A stretch of 64,000 nucleotides of DNA from Amblyornis subalaris (GCA_018881555.1 JACAXG010000008.1:11623316-11687315), one strand, 5' to 3'; positions 12,856 through 25,970 are shown, counted from the first letter of the stretch. The notes: generated by a model not told the origin, from the sequence alone. Translations and numbers: made by a program.

Positions 12856-13684
12856 AGCACCAGGGTTACTGCATAGAGCGATCAGGGAGTTTAGGTGAGG
12901 AACAACACCAGAACTAAGACGGTAAGAGAGTAGAGTAGATGTATCATTGTACTTTTGAAGGCCTTGGGCTCTGCTGGATCTGTTCTAAACCTGACAGAGC
13001 CATTCAAGGGCTGGCCTCGACCACCACAATGGCCAGTTGTGTTGGAAGAGGTGGCTCCTCTAGGATGGCAGCCCTCGAGGGCTTGGCAGAGCTTGGATGC
13101 ACTGGGTTAATGAGCAGGGATCAGTGTGCATGCCCCAACCACACACAAACAGATGCAGTAATCTGAATTATTCGTGTGCAGCCCAGGTCCCTGGCTTGCT
13201 CAATCCCAGAGTGGAAACTGTGCCTGAGGTTAATGCACTGCAAAGAATGTAGGGGAAATGTTTTGCATTTTAAACAAATAAAAATCAGTGCGTATTTTTT
13301 TAACGCTTGCTGACCAGCTCTTCACATCCTGTTAAGCTAAATATTTGCACGGTGGTGGTGCAGGGAGGGCTGAGCGAGGAGCCCCTGTGTTTCGTTTGGG
13401 TGGCTCTATATTGCGATCAGCTGCTCTTTCCTCTTCTGTCTGTTTTTCTTAGCAGGGTCAGGACGAGTTTCACAGTCCGAACGGTTCACTGCAATTCTCT
13501 ACAGGATATCCTCATTTTACTTTAATGGGGAGGAAATTAATGAAACATACAGGCCCTGGGGCTTCAAATACTATACATTAATATTATCCCAACGTATTGT
13601 GGTATGTGCACTCTCTCAGACTAAACTTTACACTGGACAGAGGAAGTTGTGATCAGATTCAGGTGCCTGTGAAATTCAAGTGGT

Positions 13685-13723
13685 GGGGGGGAGAGGGGGA
13701 AAAAAAATAAAGGAAAAAAGAAG
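13685..13723 (+). repeat. Purine-rich low-complexity tract
   Basis: A G-run, a GAGAGGGGG segment and an A-run, with a single T at 13708 as the only pyrimidine. Confidence 0.8.
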
Positions 13724-16719
13724 CTTGAAGCCGTTTCCTTCCGTTTCAGCCCCTGATCAGTGTGAGAACAGGGATGTTCAAATGGGATCAGGTCAATACA
13801 AACCAAATAAACTATCCCAGCTCTTAGGACAGGAGTATTTGGCTGTATTTGTGTATCTGGAAGACTCATTCTTTTGATTTGTTGGCTACCTACTTTGGAG
13901 AACAAATTCTTCCCATCCGTCACTAGACCAGTAGAGATCTAAGACAGTGGTGCTCTTTGCAGAAGATGGGCTGCAAAAAAACTGCAAATCTTCCCACCTC
14001 TCTTTCCTCCAAGTGAAAAACACCACAAAATGGGAGGCTATCAAAGGAATAAAAGAAAATTAAGTTCAGCTTCAGCTTCCTTTGGTGGTTACAGGGAAAA
14101 ATGAGAAGGTCTGAGCATGCAGCTGTTACCCCTTGTGCCAGCCACCTCACAAGCCAACAATTCCCATGCAGTGATGCATTCCAGCTTCAGCACAGCCCAG
14201 GACCTTCAGCTGGAGGTGCCTTGCCCTGACAGTGGATCTGTATGTTATTAAGCCTCTCAAGACAACCAAAAAGCCTTGGCCATGTATCGAAAACAGCTCA
14301 GACCTAGGGTGCTCAGCTGCCACCCACTGTTGCTCTGAGCTGCTTAAATACAGCCCCTCTCAGGGTAGCTGCTCCTGCAGCTGGAAGGGGGTCACTAACG
14401 CTGGGCTCTATTGGGCCCATTCCTCAAAGCTGCTGACAGTGAATTCTGTTTCTCCTTCTGGGATTTTTGTTTTGTTTTCTTTCTCCTTGTGTTGTGATTT
14501 CCTCATGTTACAGCAACTGGCACTGTCTTTGCATCAAAAGGAACAGTCCTTCATGATTTTGGTGGAAGAACGTGGAGGAGGGGATCTTGTTTGGAGAAAT
14601 TGGCTGCATCAAGGAAAAATAAGAATTTGAAAGGTCATCATGGTTTTGGGGTCTTGGGGGATAACAAGGCATTTTTTCTTTTTCTTAGAAATGCACTAAA
14701 ATACCGTAAATTTTATATGGGCTGGAGTAGAAAGCGAACCCCCTCCCGTTCCCAAACTCCACATCCCCAGTCCTGTCCATTTGATTTTAAATGTTGCTGA
14801 ACCGCTTGCCTGGTGGAGAAAACCACAACTTGAATATTACCACATTTTGCAAACTGAAGGCTCTGCCTTGGGATATGGGGACAATTTATTAGTGGAAATA
14901 TCTTTAATTAATTTGTGCACAAGTTCGTGTTTTTCTTTAATTCTTCTCCCCAGGCACTTGACCCATAGTAATGAAATCCGAGAGCCCTTTTCAGAAAATT
15001 ACTTTCTCAGCATTTTTGTTCCTTTTAAAGTTAAGTGTATCGCATAATGACCATGAAATGTTATCCTCTATTAGGAACACACTTTTCACTGAGAGTCTTC
15101 AAATAGAGTTTATTACCAGGAACTCTGTGGTAAGCTGCCATCCGCTGCCTCACGGTCACACAGGCCTGGCTTTGAACTCTGCATGGGAGTGTCTTCGAGG
15201 ACAAGTGCTCAGGCAGCTCGGTTGGGAATGGCTGTCACTGGAAAAAGGTGGGTCCAAGGTTTGGTTCCAGCCCAAAGGCCAGGCTCAGGAGGGAACAGAG
15301 CTCTGACATGAGTGGCCAAAAGCAGGACAATGGGCACCCGAACCCAGCCGTGTGTGGGAACTGGTGTTTGGGAACCTCACATGTGACCTGGTCCCTAGGC
15401 AGGTCTAGGTGCCTCTAAAGGTTGCAGTTGGAAACACAGACCTTTTTCTTAGGTCTGAGTGGGGACAATGGCCAGAATGGCTCTTGCTGGCCCAGTCCCT
15501 TCCAGTGTCATATTGGGGTGGCAACATCTCGATGGTTTCTTCCTCTCTGGGCTGACCCTAGGGAAAGGTTCCAAGCTCAGGAAATCAGGACATGCCTCGA
15601 GAGGTGCTTGGGTGTCTTAGATACACTTTGTCTCTGACTGCAAACAGTCCCTAAGGATGGAATGGTTTCCTTTTGCACGGGGATGGGCCAACAGTCCCCT
15701 GTGGTTTGGCATGTGGGGACGCTGGCACTGACACAACACACACTGGTGATTGAGGGGTTGTTTGGGAGTAATGCTGCCAAGGCACAATGGGATTTTTCAG
15801 GGTTTTTTGCAACGGAGAAAGATGGGAGGGGGGTGCTAAACAGCAGCAGGCAATGAACAGTTCTGATTTATAACCCATCTGAAATATGTTATCTCCCCAC
15901 CCCACCTTCTGCCCCTCAGCTGCCACGCTCTGAGCCTGGCACCTTCTGATGCAACATTGAGGTGCTGATTCAGACCGGACTTGGAGGACTTGGTGTTGTT
16001 GTGGAGGAGTTCAGATGGAGGTTTCTTAGAAATTCTTGTTCAAGTAGTGGCTGGGCTTTTACCCCCACCTGGGACAAATGCCAGGGAATTCACCATGCTG
16101 TAACCTTACCATGTTGTCCTGGAATGAGCAGTCTTGGCCAGAGCCACAGAGCTCCTTGCACCCTTCTAACTCCAGGTCTGAATCCTTTTTTGGGGCAGTA
16201 ACACAAGGCAGTCTCTGCTCTCTGTCTCAGATGCTCAGCCCAAGTAGATTCAAACCCCAAGGGTCAGAGTTGGCTCCCTGGAACCAATTCACATCATGCC
16301 CAAGTAATTCATCTTATCGTAAAGATATTATTAGTGTTCAGAAACCCCCTACCAGCAGCAGAAAGGGCTGTTTCACAAAGGGACTGTCCCCATTGTTTTG
16401 AGGTCATCCATCTCCCTGTCCTGGTCCCGTTTTCACTCTAATTTGTTCAGACCACAGAATGGGCGCGTGAACAACTCGTTTTGTTTTTGTTTTTGACAGG
16501 CAACCACAGGAACATTGGCTGCATGTGCTTTTTGTTTGGTTGCAGTTTAACAGCTGTTCCCTTTGAAATAACCCTGTTTCTGCTGGCTTTATTTCTTAGT
16601 TGCTCTTACCCAACTTTTGCGACCAGTGAGGCTTCTCCCTCCTCCCCACCCACCTGGCCCTGTTCCCTGCCCTCCCCACCACTACCCCAGGAACCCTTTT
16701 GGTTATTTCAACCTCCGTG

Positions 16720-17300
16720 ATTAAACTGGCCCCCAATTGTTATCAAGAAGATTCAGGAAGGAGGATGAAAAAAGGAAACATAATCTTATCTGAGAATAGA
16801 AAATATGATAAGGGCCCCCTATCTGGAGGCTGCAGTGTCCCTCGTGGTGGGGCTGCAGCAGTTCCTTTGAAAATAATCACCGACACCATCTCTGCTAAAT
16901 CACCTTTCACACAGCTCAGGCCTTTGATACAAAGGCCCCTGGCAAAATTAGAGCAGGATTGTGTAGACCCCAGAGCAAACACATTAAATGCTCAAGAGAT
17001 CAGAATTAGGGGGCACATAGATATAATTGCATAGGAGGAACTTGTGTTCCTGGGGGTGACAGTGTGCCTCTGTGGGTGGATGTGTATGCACGTTTGTGGC
17101 TCTGTCTGCTTGCTACCAGATGATGACTGCAAGTTATAAGGCATGACATGAGGTGCTAATTAAATGGCCTTTGTACCTTTTAATCACCCACGTAGAAGAG
17201 GAATTAATGCTGGACTGTATGCAATGTATAATGATTGACTGCTCAGCTCATTCAGAAAGTCTTGGATAAAGTATGAGCAGAGCAATCCTGTGCCGGTTAC
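16720..17300. promoter_or_regulatory. Possible conserved non-coding element
   Basis: A long unique AT-rich block. It contains GGTGCTAATTAAATGG, TTTTAATCACCCACG, GAGGAATTAATGCTGG and TGATTGAC (17232-17239, PBX/HOX-like). An open frame runs through its first part (about 16700-17030), but its composition does not look protein-like and no splice sites fit. I interpret it as regulatory rather than coding. Confidence 0.3.
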
Positions 17301-20300
17301 ATGTAAACAGCAAGACCAAGCAAGTCATTTTTGCTTTTAGTTTTTGTTATTTGGGGTTTTTTTCCCTGCCTGTTTTGCTGTCGAAGCCTCAGGATTAGGT
17401 TTTCCTTATTTTATTTCAGCTCAAGTGAATTTCATCGTTTTTACATAATAGACTCTATCAGGCACATTGCAGAAACTCCTTGATGTGTTGCTCCCAAGAA
17501 CCAGACAGACTTTTTCATGGATATACCTGGCCTGAAACAGCACTGGTGCAGTGGGGGGAGGCTGCTGGGGCTGGGAAAGCAGAATATTCTGCAGAGGCAA
17601 GATGGAGGTGCATTGAGTAGAATCATAAGAAATACAAATATATGGGCCATAAGTACTAACTATTTAAAAAATTAAACAAAATCTCTCCTATAATTGTTCT
17701 AAGATTCTAAAAAATGCTTAGGGATTTTGGGTACTTGCTCATTTTTTGGGTTCTCAGCATGGGGTGCCTTTCAGAGAGTGGCATAAAATAGCTTTTTTTA
17801 AGCAAATAGGTTATTTTTAAAATGTTTGAAATTAGTAACCAAAAAATGGAGGTTCNCTAAATCCCAGCTCACTTGAGGAAATTGTGTGTTGCTAATTGAC
17901 TCCATACATTTGTGATCATCATGGCTTATATCTTTTAGAAAATTATTCGGCTTGAACTGGAAAAGCCTGAACCNCCACCCTGTCTCGCAGGTGTTAGCCA
18001 TCAGCCAGACAACCCGNTTCTAAGGTACTTCAAGGCAAAGCTAAAAAATACGCTTAAAAAACCCAAACCAAAACAAAAACCTGTGAAAACCTTCAACAGC
18101 CAAGCAAACTCCACTCCTTTGTGAATATCAGGTTAGGAAGTTTTGCTCGGGGCATAGGAAGTGCTGAAATTGTCACATCTTGTGAAATTGTTTAACTAAA
18201 GAATCCAGGCAGAATCTGGCAAAGCTCAAACTGTAATGTAGTTCCTCTGCAACACAATAATCTGGAATTAAACCCCTTTTTCTCACAGAGGGGAAAAATA
18301 CTTTTTTCTCATACCTTTATAGTGGGACCCTGCAGCACAGGGGAAGGGCATTATAGTGTTGCCACCTGGTATATCAAAGTGAGGTGTTAACTCCAGCACT
18401 GCTTCATTATTCTAAGGTAAAAAGTTTGTAAGGTAACCCAATTTTAAGTGCTGGCTGGGAAGCAAATTGCAGTGGTGGGAAATTGGCACAAGAGGTAAGA
18501 GATAAGCTCAGAAATCCTCGTCTTACTGCTGATCTGGCTTTCAGGGACTGGCATTTGTGAATGCAGCCCATTGAATCCGAGTGCTGTAGTTTGTTGGTCT
18601 GTAACAGAGACGTGGTCCATGTGGAATAAGGTTGTGAATGACTGGCAGAACCTTCTGTCCAATTTTTCCCAGATACACAAAATATGCCCTTTAGGTCTTT
18701 TCCTCCTATTCTTCCCCTTGACAGCGCAAATTATGGATGAAGGTGCCAGCCTGAACACTAAATTTCCTGTTGCATGTTGATTTGTGGGTTATTTGTGCAA
18801 GTGAAAAACCCGTTGATTTGTGGAGCATTCACAGAGGGCTAAACAGTGAATTTGGACATAAATCCATTTTATCTTTCATAGGTGGGTGGAATCCTTTGTC
18901 ACTTCTGTAGTTGGCTATGAAATGCATCTAAATGAAATCCTCAGATTTCCTTGATCCTTGTGGGGAGCTTAAATCTGAGATGTCCCACAAGGGACATCTA
19001 AAAGAAAAACCTAGATTCAGCAAAATGGCTGTGTTTTATAATTACATGTAATTGCTGATCCAGAGACACCACACTCCAGTTCACTTGCTGAAGAATGAAG
19101 CCAGGCATGAGCCAGCCAAGGCGAGCCCTGCTATCATCTGCAGAACTCATGGGCATCATCTGGGGGCATTCCCAGCCTGCAGCAGCCATCCCCGTGATGG
19201 TGACCATGTGGTTTGGTAAGGCAGTGCAGTGAAATACCTCAGGGAACTGATCCAACTGCAGAAGAAAAAGAAAAATCCTGNTTTTGTGTGTCCTGTGTGT
19301 TTCTTGTTACAGTGGATCAGTCAGGCTGATGTCATGGACCACTGCAGCAGCACGCGGAGAGGATCACACACTGCAGGGCAGAGGCAGTCAGAAGGGAATC
19401 CCCAAAGCTGGAATTGCCACCAAATTTCTAACATGAAACTGTAACCCCAGCAAAGCAGGAGAGAACAATTTCGTGAACAGCTTAAAGAAAAAAAAAAAAC
19501 AAACCCAACCAACAAGGAAAGCTGCTTTCCTGAAGAAAGTACTTGGGGAAAACAAAACAAAATGCCCTGAAACCCCCCAACCCAAGCCAAATCCTTTTTC
19601 CTAAGAAACAGCTGAAGATCAGTGTTCTTCACCCTGACTCAACAGTGGGGAGGGGGCTGTTTTGNGAAGCTTGCAATGCCGGAGAGGGAGAGAGGGAGGA
19701 AAACAAGCAACACCAAGAGTGAGGCTCACAACTCCAGAGAGTGAGGCTCACAAGCCCTCCCTCGTTNGGGTTCCAGCAGCAGAAGGTGCTGCTGGTGACC
19801 ACGAAGGGAGGAGAGCTCTCCCGGAGTGTCTGAGCCTGGCATCCCTGGCAGGGTCTGTGTGCAGCCCCTGTTCTCAGGCCCTTTTTCTGGTTGCACCTTT
19901 TAAAGAGGNGTTCCCAGGCATTGCTCAATCTGTAACCTTTGTGTGCTTCCTGTGGAGCGTGCTCTTAAATTATTTTTTATCAAAAAGGCCCAGAAATTTG
20001 ATAGGGGAGATGAGAAGATGGGCACGATCAGGGAGGATAATAATGAAGAACTGTCACTTCCCTGGCTGTAGCTTTGTTGGCCCTCCTGCTTTCTGAGATA
20101 AAGACACAGCGGCTGGTCTGGGTTCTATATTAAAAGGCCGATTTGGCTGCTTGATTATATATGAAATATAGATTTAAAGCTTAACTTATGTTCCCAAAAG
20201 CGAATCAATTGCAGAGTAAAGCCTGACACATTTGTTACGATCACTAAAGAGCTTTGCTGGGCTTGTTGGTGCTCATAGTGGCTGGAGGGGTTTTAAAAAG

Positions 20301-20959
20301 NTGTTTGGATCCAGTTTACTGAAATCTTACCTGTTCAGAATTTATTTATATATTTATTAATAACAGCTCAAGATGGGAATATTTTCCTCTCTGCTATCCT
20401 TCTACACCTGAGTTTCAGGAACCGTCTCCGAAGAAGGAGTTAAACCTATTTTTACCAGGCAGAAAGGGAAAGAGAGACAGAATACATTCCAGAGCCAGTG
20501 TCCAGAAGGGCTGTGATGCAACCAAAGTACTTTATTTCTTCTGGAGATGAACTTGCTCAGCTCCTTGGTTAAATGCTTTGCTGGATCTGCTGCTCTGGGC
20601 TTTGTTCCTGGAAATCTGAGTGTATCAGAGCTAGAGAAAAGCTGCCCTAGCATCTCTAAATGGTTCTGGTACCCATGCAAGCTCTGGAGAACGACCTGGA
20701 GCATCTCTGTGGGCGCTGGAGGAAGAAAACACCTTTCAGGGGCTGTGGCTCTTTGCCACGGTCACCTCCCGGCAGCCTGACAAGTGCCCAGCCAGAAGGT
20801 CAGTGCGACACCGGGAGTTTGCCAGGAAGCGGCGGCTGGAGCCATCCCGCCTTGGCTGACAGGCCTCTGGGGCTTGTCTGCTCACAAATGACACACACAT
20901 GCAGGCACAAATAAAACCCTGGCAATCGCNGTCTGCAAGAGCCTCGCTGCTTCCAGGGG
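17301..20959. other. Gene-poor stretch with A/C-rich low complexity
   Basis: No gene is seen. A/C-rich tracts occur at about 18045-18085 and 19486-19520, including an A12 run at 19488-19499. Confidence 0.5.
19716..19753 (+). repeat. 22-bp-period tandem duplication
   Basis: The 16-base string AGAGTGAGGCTCACAA occurs at 19716-19731 and again, identically, at 19738-19753. It is a recent small tandem duplication. Confidence 0.9.
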
Positions 20960-21260
20960 GAAGGAATGCAGAGTAATTTGATGCCTTCATTATCTTCATA
21001 ACATGAACCAATTTGTCAGCAAACTACTGTGCGGCCTGATTCCTGATTGCAGGGAAAACCAGGCTGGGAGAGAGGACTATTATTTGCAACTAGTTTAAGC
21101 ATTGTTCTTTTTCAGAGGAATATAAATACACTGTGTAGAGCTGGCTCATTAGACACTTATCCGTTTGTATTTATGGTTTAATTAAATAGCTGCACGGGAG
21201 GACTTTGGTTTTTAATCGCAGTCACAATACGGTTTTGCCCCCTCCTTATGGCAGTTTCTT
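20960..21260. promoter_or_regulatory. Possible conserved non-coding element
   Basis: Unique sequence with AGTAATTTGATGCC, CATTATCTTCATAACATG, TGGTTTAATTAAATAGC and TTTTTAATCGCAGTCAC. There are no open frames or repeats. The motif texture resembles developmental enhancers. By eye only. Confidence 0.3.
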
Positions 21261-21723
21261 TCTGAGCAAGGTATTGTCGGCATGAGCACATTCAATCTGC
21301 CAGCTCCCACTCCTTGATGGAAAGAAGAAAGTGAAATACTTTAAGCCCCAANGTATGGATGGGGGAATTGATGGGTAAAGAGTTTGTGACCAGCCTCAGG
21401 TTATGCTGGTTACTGACTTCTTGTGAGAACACATTTAGTTTTCTGCTGAAAAGCAGGGCTAGGAGGTGAGTCGCTGATTGCTCTTTGATTCTAAAGAGAT
21501 GGTCCCCACAGAACTGTGTGAGAACCCCTTTTGCCTGCCTTCTTGTTTTGTTACAAATTTCAAGCTTAGTTCATCTTTCCAGCCACCCTGAATCTGGTCT
21601 TGTCTTGCAGATCTGCTTGTTGTGGCTCTGATTTTAACCTAAAGCAGGAAGGATGCAATGTACTGGGTATGATTCCTCTGAATGAGCCCCTGGACACTGC
21701 CCTGTGCTGCTTCCCCATCCCAG

Positions 21724-21788
21724 GATCTGGATTCCATGCAGGATGTGGCAGGAACTACCTGATAGGCTGGGTGTAACACAGATGTGAG
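21724..21788 (+). other. Exon-like segment without an open frame
   Basis: A strong acceptor (GCTTCCCCATCCCAG) and a strong donor (GTGAG|GTGAGTTG) flank 65 bases. All three frames contain a stop, one of them only at the very end. If used, it would be a non-coding or frame-ending exon. It may equally be a chance pairing or a decayed exon. Confidence 0.2.
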
Positions 21789-23497
21789 GTGAGTTGCAAA
21801 CCACCAGAAANGCTGCAGCCAAGTTTGTGACCCTCTGCCTGTCTCTGAAATGCCCCCTACTCTGGTATCGCTTCTGTTCTGGTATTGTCTTCTGGTACCA
21901 AATCCTCTGGGGTTTTTGCCACCACATATTTTCTACAAAAACAATTCCACAGAGGATTTGCTTTGAGTTTTTGCTGGGGGAGAGTCTGTGTCGTGGCTCT
22001 AGACTGAGGCCAGGTGAATATAAATCTACTTTACTTAAAGGTGGTCTTTCTGTGTCTGCCCATCCCTTCACTTCTTGCATCAGCTCACATCTGTGGTCTC
22101 GGTCTTGGACAGAGGACAGCAGGGTTATGAGATCTGATCAGGCATGTGACTTTCAGCACTGCTTTGACTTTAAGGGTGAATTTTCTCTCTCAAAAGTTAG
22201 GGGAAATCTAAAGGAGCTGCCTGTTGCTTAGAGAACAGAGAGGAAGAGCGCTTTAACATTATATTTTCTTATTGCTAATCCCTGAGGTAGCCANTGTTTT
22301 TATTTAATATTTTTTATTCTCTTCCATGTTTAATGTGGTCCCTTAAATTGCTTAAGCTTCTTTTTCTTCTCCTTAACTCGGTTAAATCAGATTCCCCTAT
22401 ACCCTGAAATATAAAATACACGGAGGTTTTCTCTAAAGCATAGTTTATGCAAATAATTCCCTCTCTGCATTCCTGTGCTAGAGTCAAGCACTGCATATCT
22501 GATTGGGCTCTTAATGACTTTTGGGAATCATTTAAATATCTAGCTGACTAGCCCAGTTAATAATCAAAGCTGCAGCTCCTTGAAGCAGGAGTGACTCATG
22601 GAAGAAGAAGAAAGCTTCTGGTTATTTCTAAGCCTCTCTCCTGCCCCTTCTCCGCTGTGCAGGCTCTGAAGGGCACGGCCTTATCAGATGTTCCCAGGCA
22701 AGGTGCATCCTTTCTGTCTTGCTCCCAGTCACACGTTCAGGTGTGCAAACTGCCAGCTCGGGTTCTGAACATCTGTTGCCTGTGCACCCAGTGCAGGGAG
22801 ATCGCTGGAGCTTGCAGATTAAGCACTTCAGGGGCAAATTTAGGTTTTGAATTGCAGATTTTTCTGGGGGGGACACCCTTAGATGCTGCAGTGGGGATAG
22901 TGCTTGGGAGACAACCAGCTTTACTCCTGCNTGCTTAAGTGTGCCCTGATGCTGCTGATACTATCTGTGGATGAGTCAGAAAAGAGTGGACATTGGGATT
23001 TGCCTTTGGGATTGCTCATCTAATTCAGTGTCTTTTCCCAAATGAGTGCTACTCTATTCTGATGTTTGTTTTCATTTTTAAGGTATATTCAGACCATCCC
23101 ACCTAACAGCTCCTGAAGTTTCATTTAATTTCTAGAATGAGCTCTCTTTTTACATTTTCTGTTCTAGAATGCCATGGATCATTGTAATGTGCTGTTACTG
23201 CTGTCTGTGCTGCATCTGGACAAAAAACCTGCTTTGGTAATGGAAAAATAATAATTGTTGTGTGTTTCCCCTTCTCTTGCAGCCACAGATTACTTTCCTA
23301 GGCACTAACATGATTTTAGGACTACCTTTTGGAATCTCTGTGTTCCCTTTTGTGCCCTGAATGGCAGTGCTCACTGAGACACGCTGCTTCTCTGATTTAT
23401 GAATCGAGATATATCCCACCAGAGAGAATGAGTGCCTGGGGGAGGAGANCAGGGCTTTGATCTCAGTGTGCTTTTGAAATATGACTGTAAAATCAGA

Positions 23498-23572
23498 ATT
23501 AGATTGTAATCTGTTTGGGGCAGGGACATCTCTGTTTGCCCTGCATAGTGCCTGGCATGCTTTGGGTGCCAT
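23498..23572 (+). mobile_element. Ancient amniote L3/MIR-type relic, 3' end, sense
   Basis: The phrase ATTAGATTGTAATCTGTTTG, then a G-G-C-A-G-G-G-A-C block and GCATAGTGCCTGGCA, matches the characteristic 3' region of old amniote L3/MIR-type retroposons (the 'TTAGATTGTAAGCTC ... GGGCAGGGAC ... GTGCCTGGCAC' pattern). Recognition is from memory of the consensus. Confidence 0.75.
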
Positions 23573-24944
23573 GTTATCACCAGCAGAGGTTGAGTAATGT
23601 TAGATGCTCTCAAACCATGTCTATTGACCCTGCAGAGTTGAGGAGCTGTTCTCTCCTCATCCTATTATTAACAGTGCTTTCGTTTTCTTTCCCCTGCTCC
23701 ATAGGAACTGGACCTTGCTGGGCTCTCTGGCCACAGATGGGGTGGGATGGACCTGCTGCTGAGCCATGGCCTGGGGTTTGTGCTGTGACAGGAGCTGTGC
23801 CCTCACCTGTGCANAGCCTCATGCCCTGCTGTACAAGCCATGGCTCATCTGTGGTACTTGATCTCCACAGCTGGCCTTGAGCATCTACTATGGCTTCAGG
23901 AAGCCTTAAAATAGTGAAGGCAACAAGGGCAANCACAGGGGTATGTTTGCAAGCAGTCACAGATTTTTCCCTTTGGCAATGGGAGTGCAGAGATGCCATC
24001 TCATTCTTTCTCTTGGTTTGAAGTTTTGGAGAAGATGTACAAAGACTCTGAGAGATTTAATCACTGGGCTGAGTTGTGCTAAATTCACAAAACGATCCTC
24101 TGAAATGTCTTTTCCTTCACTGTGTCTTTCTTTTCTTCCTTCAAACCCACCTCTCTCCCATGTCCAGATGTGAAATGTCAACTTTTGATCAACCTAAATC
24201 AAAGTTTTTCAGTGTGGGAGGCACAGCTGAAGATGTCCTATCTGCTTCCAGAACTGCTCTTTCCTCAGCTCTAAGAGCAACACCACACCACACATAATAG
24301 TTTCACCAAGCTTTTGCTGTCACTCCTNCTAAAGAGCCTGACTTAATTCACAGTCACTGCATTTGAATGGAAAACTTGTCTTATCATTGTAGGGCAAGAG
24401 GAAGGACTGAGTTGGCTGTGAAATAAAGTCTATGTGGAAACTCTTTCAAAGGGGACTGTTCTTATCACCAGTCATGATGATCGTGCTTTCCTGTGAGTGA
24501 GGAAGGTTGATTGGATTTTGGAGACAGGCAGGAAAAAAGCGCCTTTTTTAAGACCCCCCCAAACTATGAGCTAAAGCTGAGGTGCACTCAGGTGATGTCT
24601 CCAGCTCAGTTCCTATGGTACTTTGCTCATAAATGGGATGTGTGGTGTCTCATGTGGGCTGCTGACCTGTGTCCTGAAATTCTCCCCTAAGTGTCTTGGC
24701 TCTCCAGCTACAAAGATTCATTAGCACAGACAGAAATTTCTTGCCTCCCCAGCCAGGAAGAAAAAGGCAGAGGATGGGTGACAGGGAGTGGGGAGAGCTC
24801 ACAAGGAGGCTTTGCTGGCAGATGACTGCAGTGGATCTTACAGCCCCATTCAGCACATCTGCCTCTCCAGGGTAGCTGATGGCACGTGTGAAACGCAGCG
24901 AGTCCTTGGGCTATTGTGCAGCTTGGGGGATGCCTGCAGCTGCT
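23573..24944. other. Mostly non-coding; overlapping open frames on both strands at 23610-23999
   Basis: A minus-strand frame of 129 codons (23610-23999) contains the protein-like stretch LPEAIVDAQGQLWRSSTTDE. A plus-strand frame after a superb acceptor (CCCCTGCTCCATAG, exon start about 23705) reads ELDLAGLSGHRWGGMDLLL before stopping. At most one is real. Neither is recognised and neither has a consistent neighbour. Confidence 0.4.
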
Positions 24945-25250
24945 GTTCATAATTAATCATTTAAGCAACAGTAAAATCAAGTGACTTTACTGACAGTATC
25001 CAAACTGCTGACCTCAATGCATTTTAAAAGTTCGCTGGATAGTGAACCTCGAATGACCCATGGATGGATCTGGAATAATAATTTTCATAATCCTCAAGTC
25101 ATTATCTTAAGAGGGAACGTATTGTTCTCCTAATTAAGTCTGTCCACACGCTGTGCAGCTTCCCATGCAAATGCACNGTGCATAAACTAATTAAAAGAAA
25201 TATACAGCCACAAGGACTTAAACGGTCTTTTATGCAATCTCTTTAAATTA
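24945..25250. promoter_or_regulatory. Likely conserved enhancer-like element with POU octamer and TAATTA sites
   Basis: The block contains CATAATTAATCATTTAAGC, a TAATTA at 25131-25136, a perfect octamer ATGCAAAT at 25165-25172 and another TAATTA at 25188-25193, in unique AT-rich DNA with no open frames. Octamer plus homeodomain cores within 70 bases is the classic texture of neural or embryonic enhancers. Function is inferred. Confidence 0.4.
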
Positions 25251-25454
25251 TAGTCTCCCTCCTCCCCCCTCACACACACAAACTAACAAGGGATTCAGCA
25301 TCATATTCTGCAGGGAAAACCACTGAGCAGTTTTGGATCCCAATCTGGAATCCCCCAGAATTTATTAGAAAGCTTTTGTTTTATGACATTTTTGTGAGGG
25401 CCCTGGATGTGTAGAAGACCCTAATTAAGTGAGAGTTATGATTGTTTAATGGGA

Positions 25455-25640
25455 GACAGTCCCTGCCCTGAAGAGCTTACAGTCTAAACAGACAAGACAG
25501 CCAAAAGCTGAAAAAGCCTTGTTTTGCAGTTGAACAGCTCAGCCATTGAAAAGTTGGGTGACTTTTCCAAGGTCGTACATACAGAGCTGGGAACTGGAGG
25601 CAGACCTACTCCAGCACTGTAAGTACCTGAGCCTGCTACC
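25455..25640 (-). mobile_element. Ancient amniote L3/MIR-type relic, antisense
   Basis: The segment begins GACAGTCCCTGCCCTGAAGA, followed by GCTTACAGTCTAAACAGACA and, about 90 bases on, by GTGACTTTTCCAAGGTCGTA and an AGAGCTGGGAACTGGAGGCAG block. This is the reverse complement of the 3' part of old amniote L3/MIR-type elements, clear over nearly its whole length. It is the best-preserved old repeat in the window. Confidence 0.85.
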
Positions 25641-25956
25641 TTCAGTAATAGACCCAAAGGACGTAATATATAGAAGCCTATTTGATGCAACAGCACCAAA
25701 GGGCTGTTGATTCTCACATTGATTCTCACTGGTGTTTTGTTGGCTGAGAAATGGCTGTGAGACTGCTCGGCTGTTTCCTGTAGCTGTTTCACGTTCTCTG
25801 GTGTGGTGGAGGTTGTGCCCTTGGAAAGCCCCTGGTTGTGTCCCTGGAAAGCAGTATGTTGGAGGCATATGACCACCCTAAAACATTTTCTGCCATGCCA
25901 CCCCACTTAAACCTCAGCAACACTGTGCAGTGCAGCAGAAACCTCATGGGCCAGCA

Positions 25957-25970
25957 GTGTNTGTGTGTGT
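25957..25970 (+). repeat. (TG)n microsatellite
   Basis: About seven TG units, interrupted by an N. Confidence 0.8.

Larger units (their letters stand above)
10961..16719. other. Gene-poor stretch
   Basis: No gene is supported. Two exon-like segments were noticed: 11313-11360 (good acceptor, donor GG|GTAAGA) and 12452-12498 (good acceptor and donor, one frame reading HDVKIAGQIGKPEEQ). Neither has a compatible neighbour. A GTGTGGGG-type short repeat lies at about 12833-12855, and a purine-rich tract with G and A runs at about 13685-13723. Confidence 0.5.

Noticed and set aside
16481..16720. Hydrophobic then proline-rich frame resembling a secreted peptide
   Set aside because: The hydrophobic part comes from T/C-rich DNA, and no start or splice context supports it.
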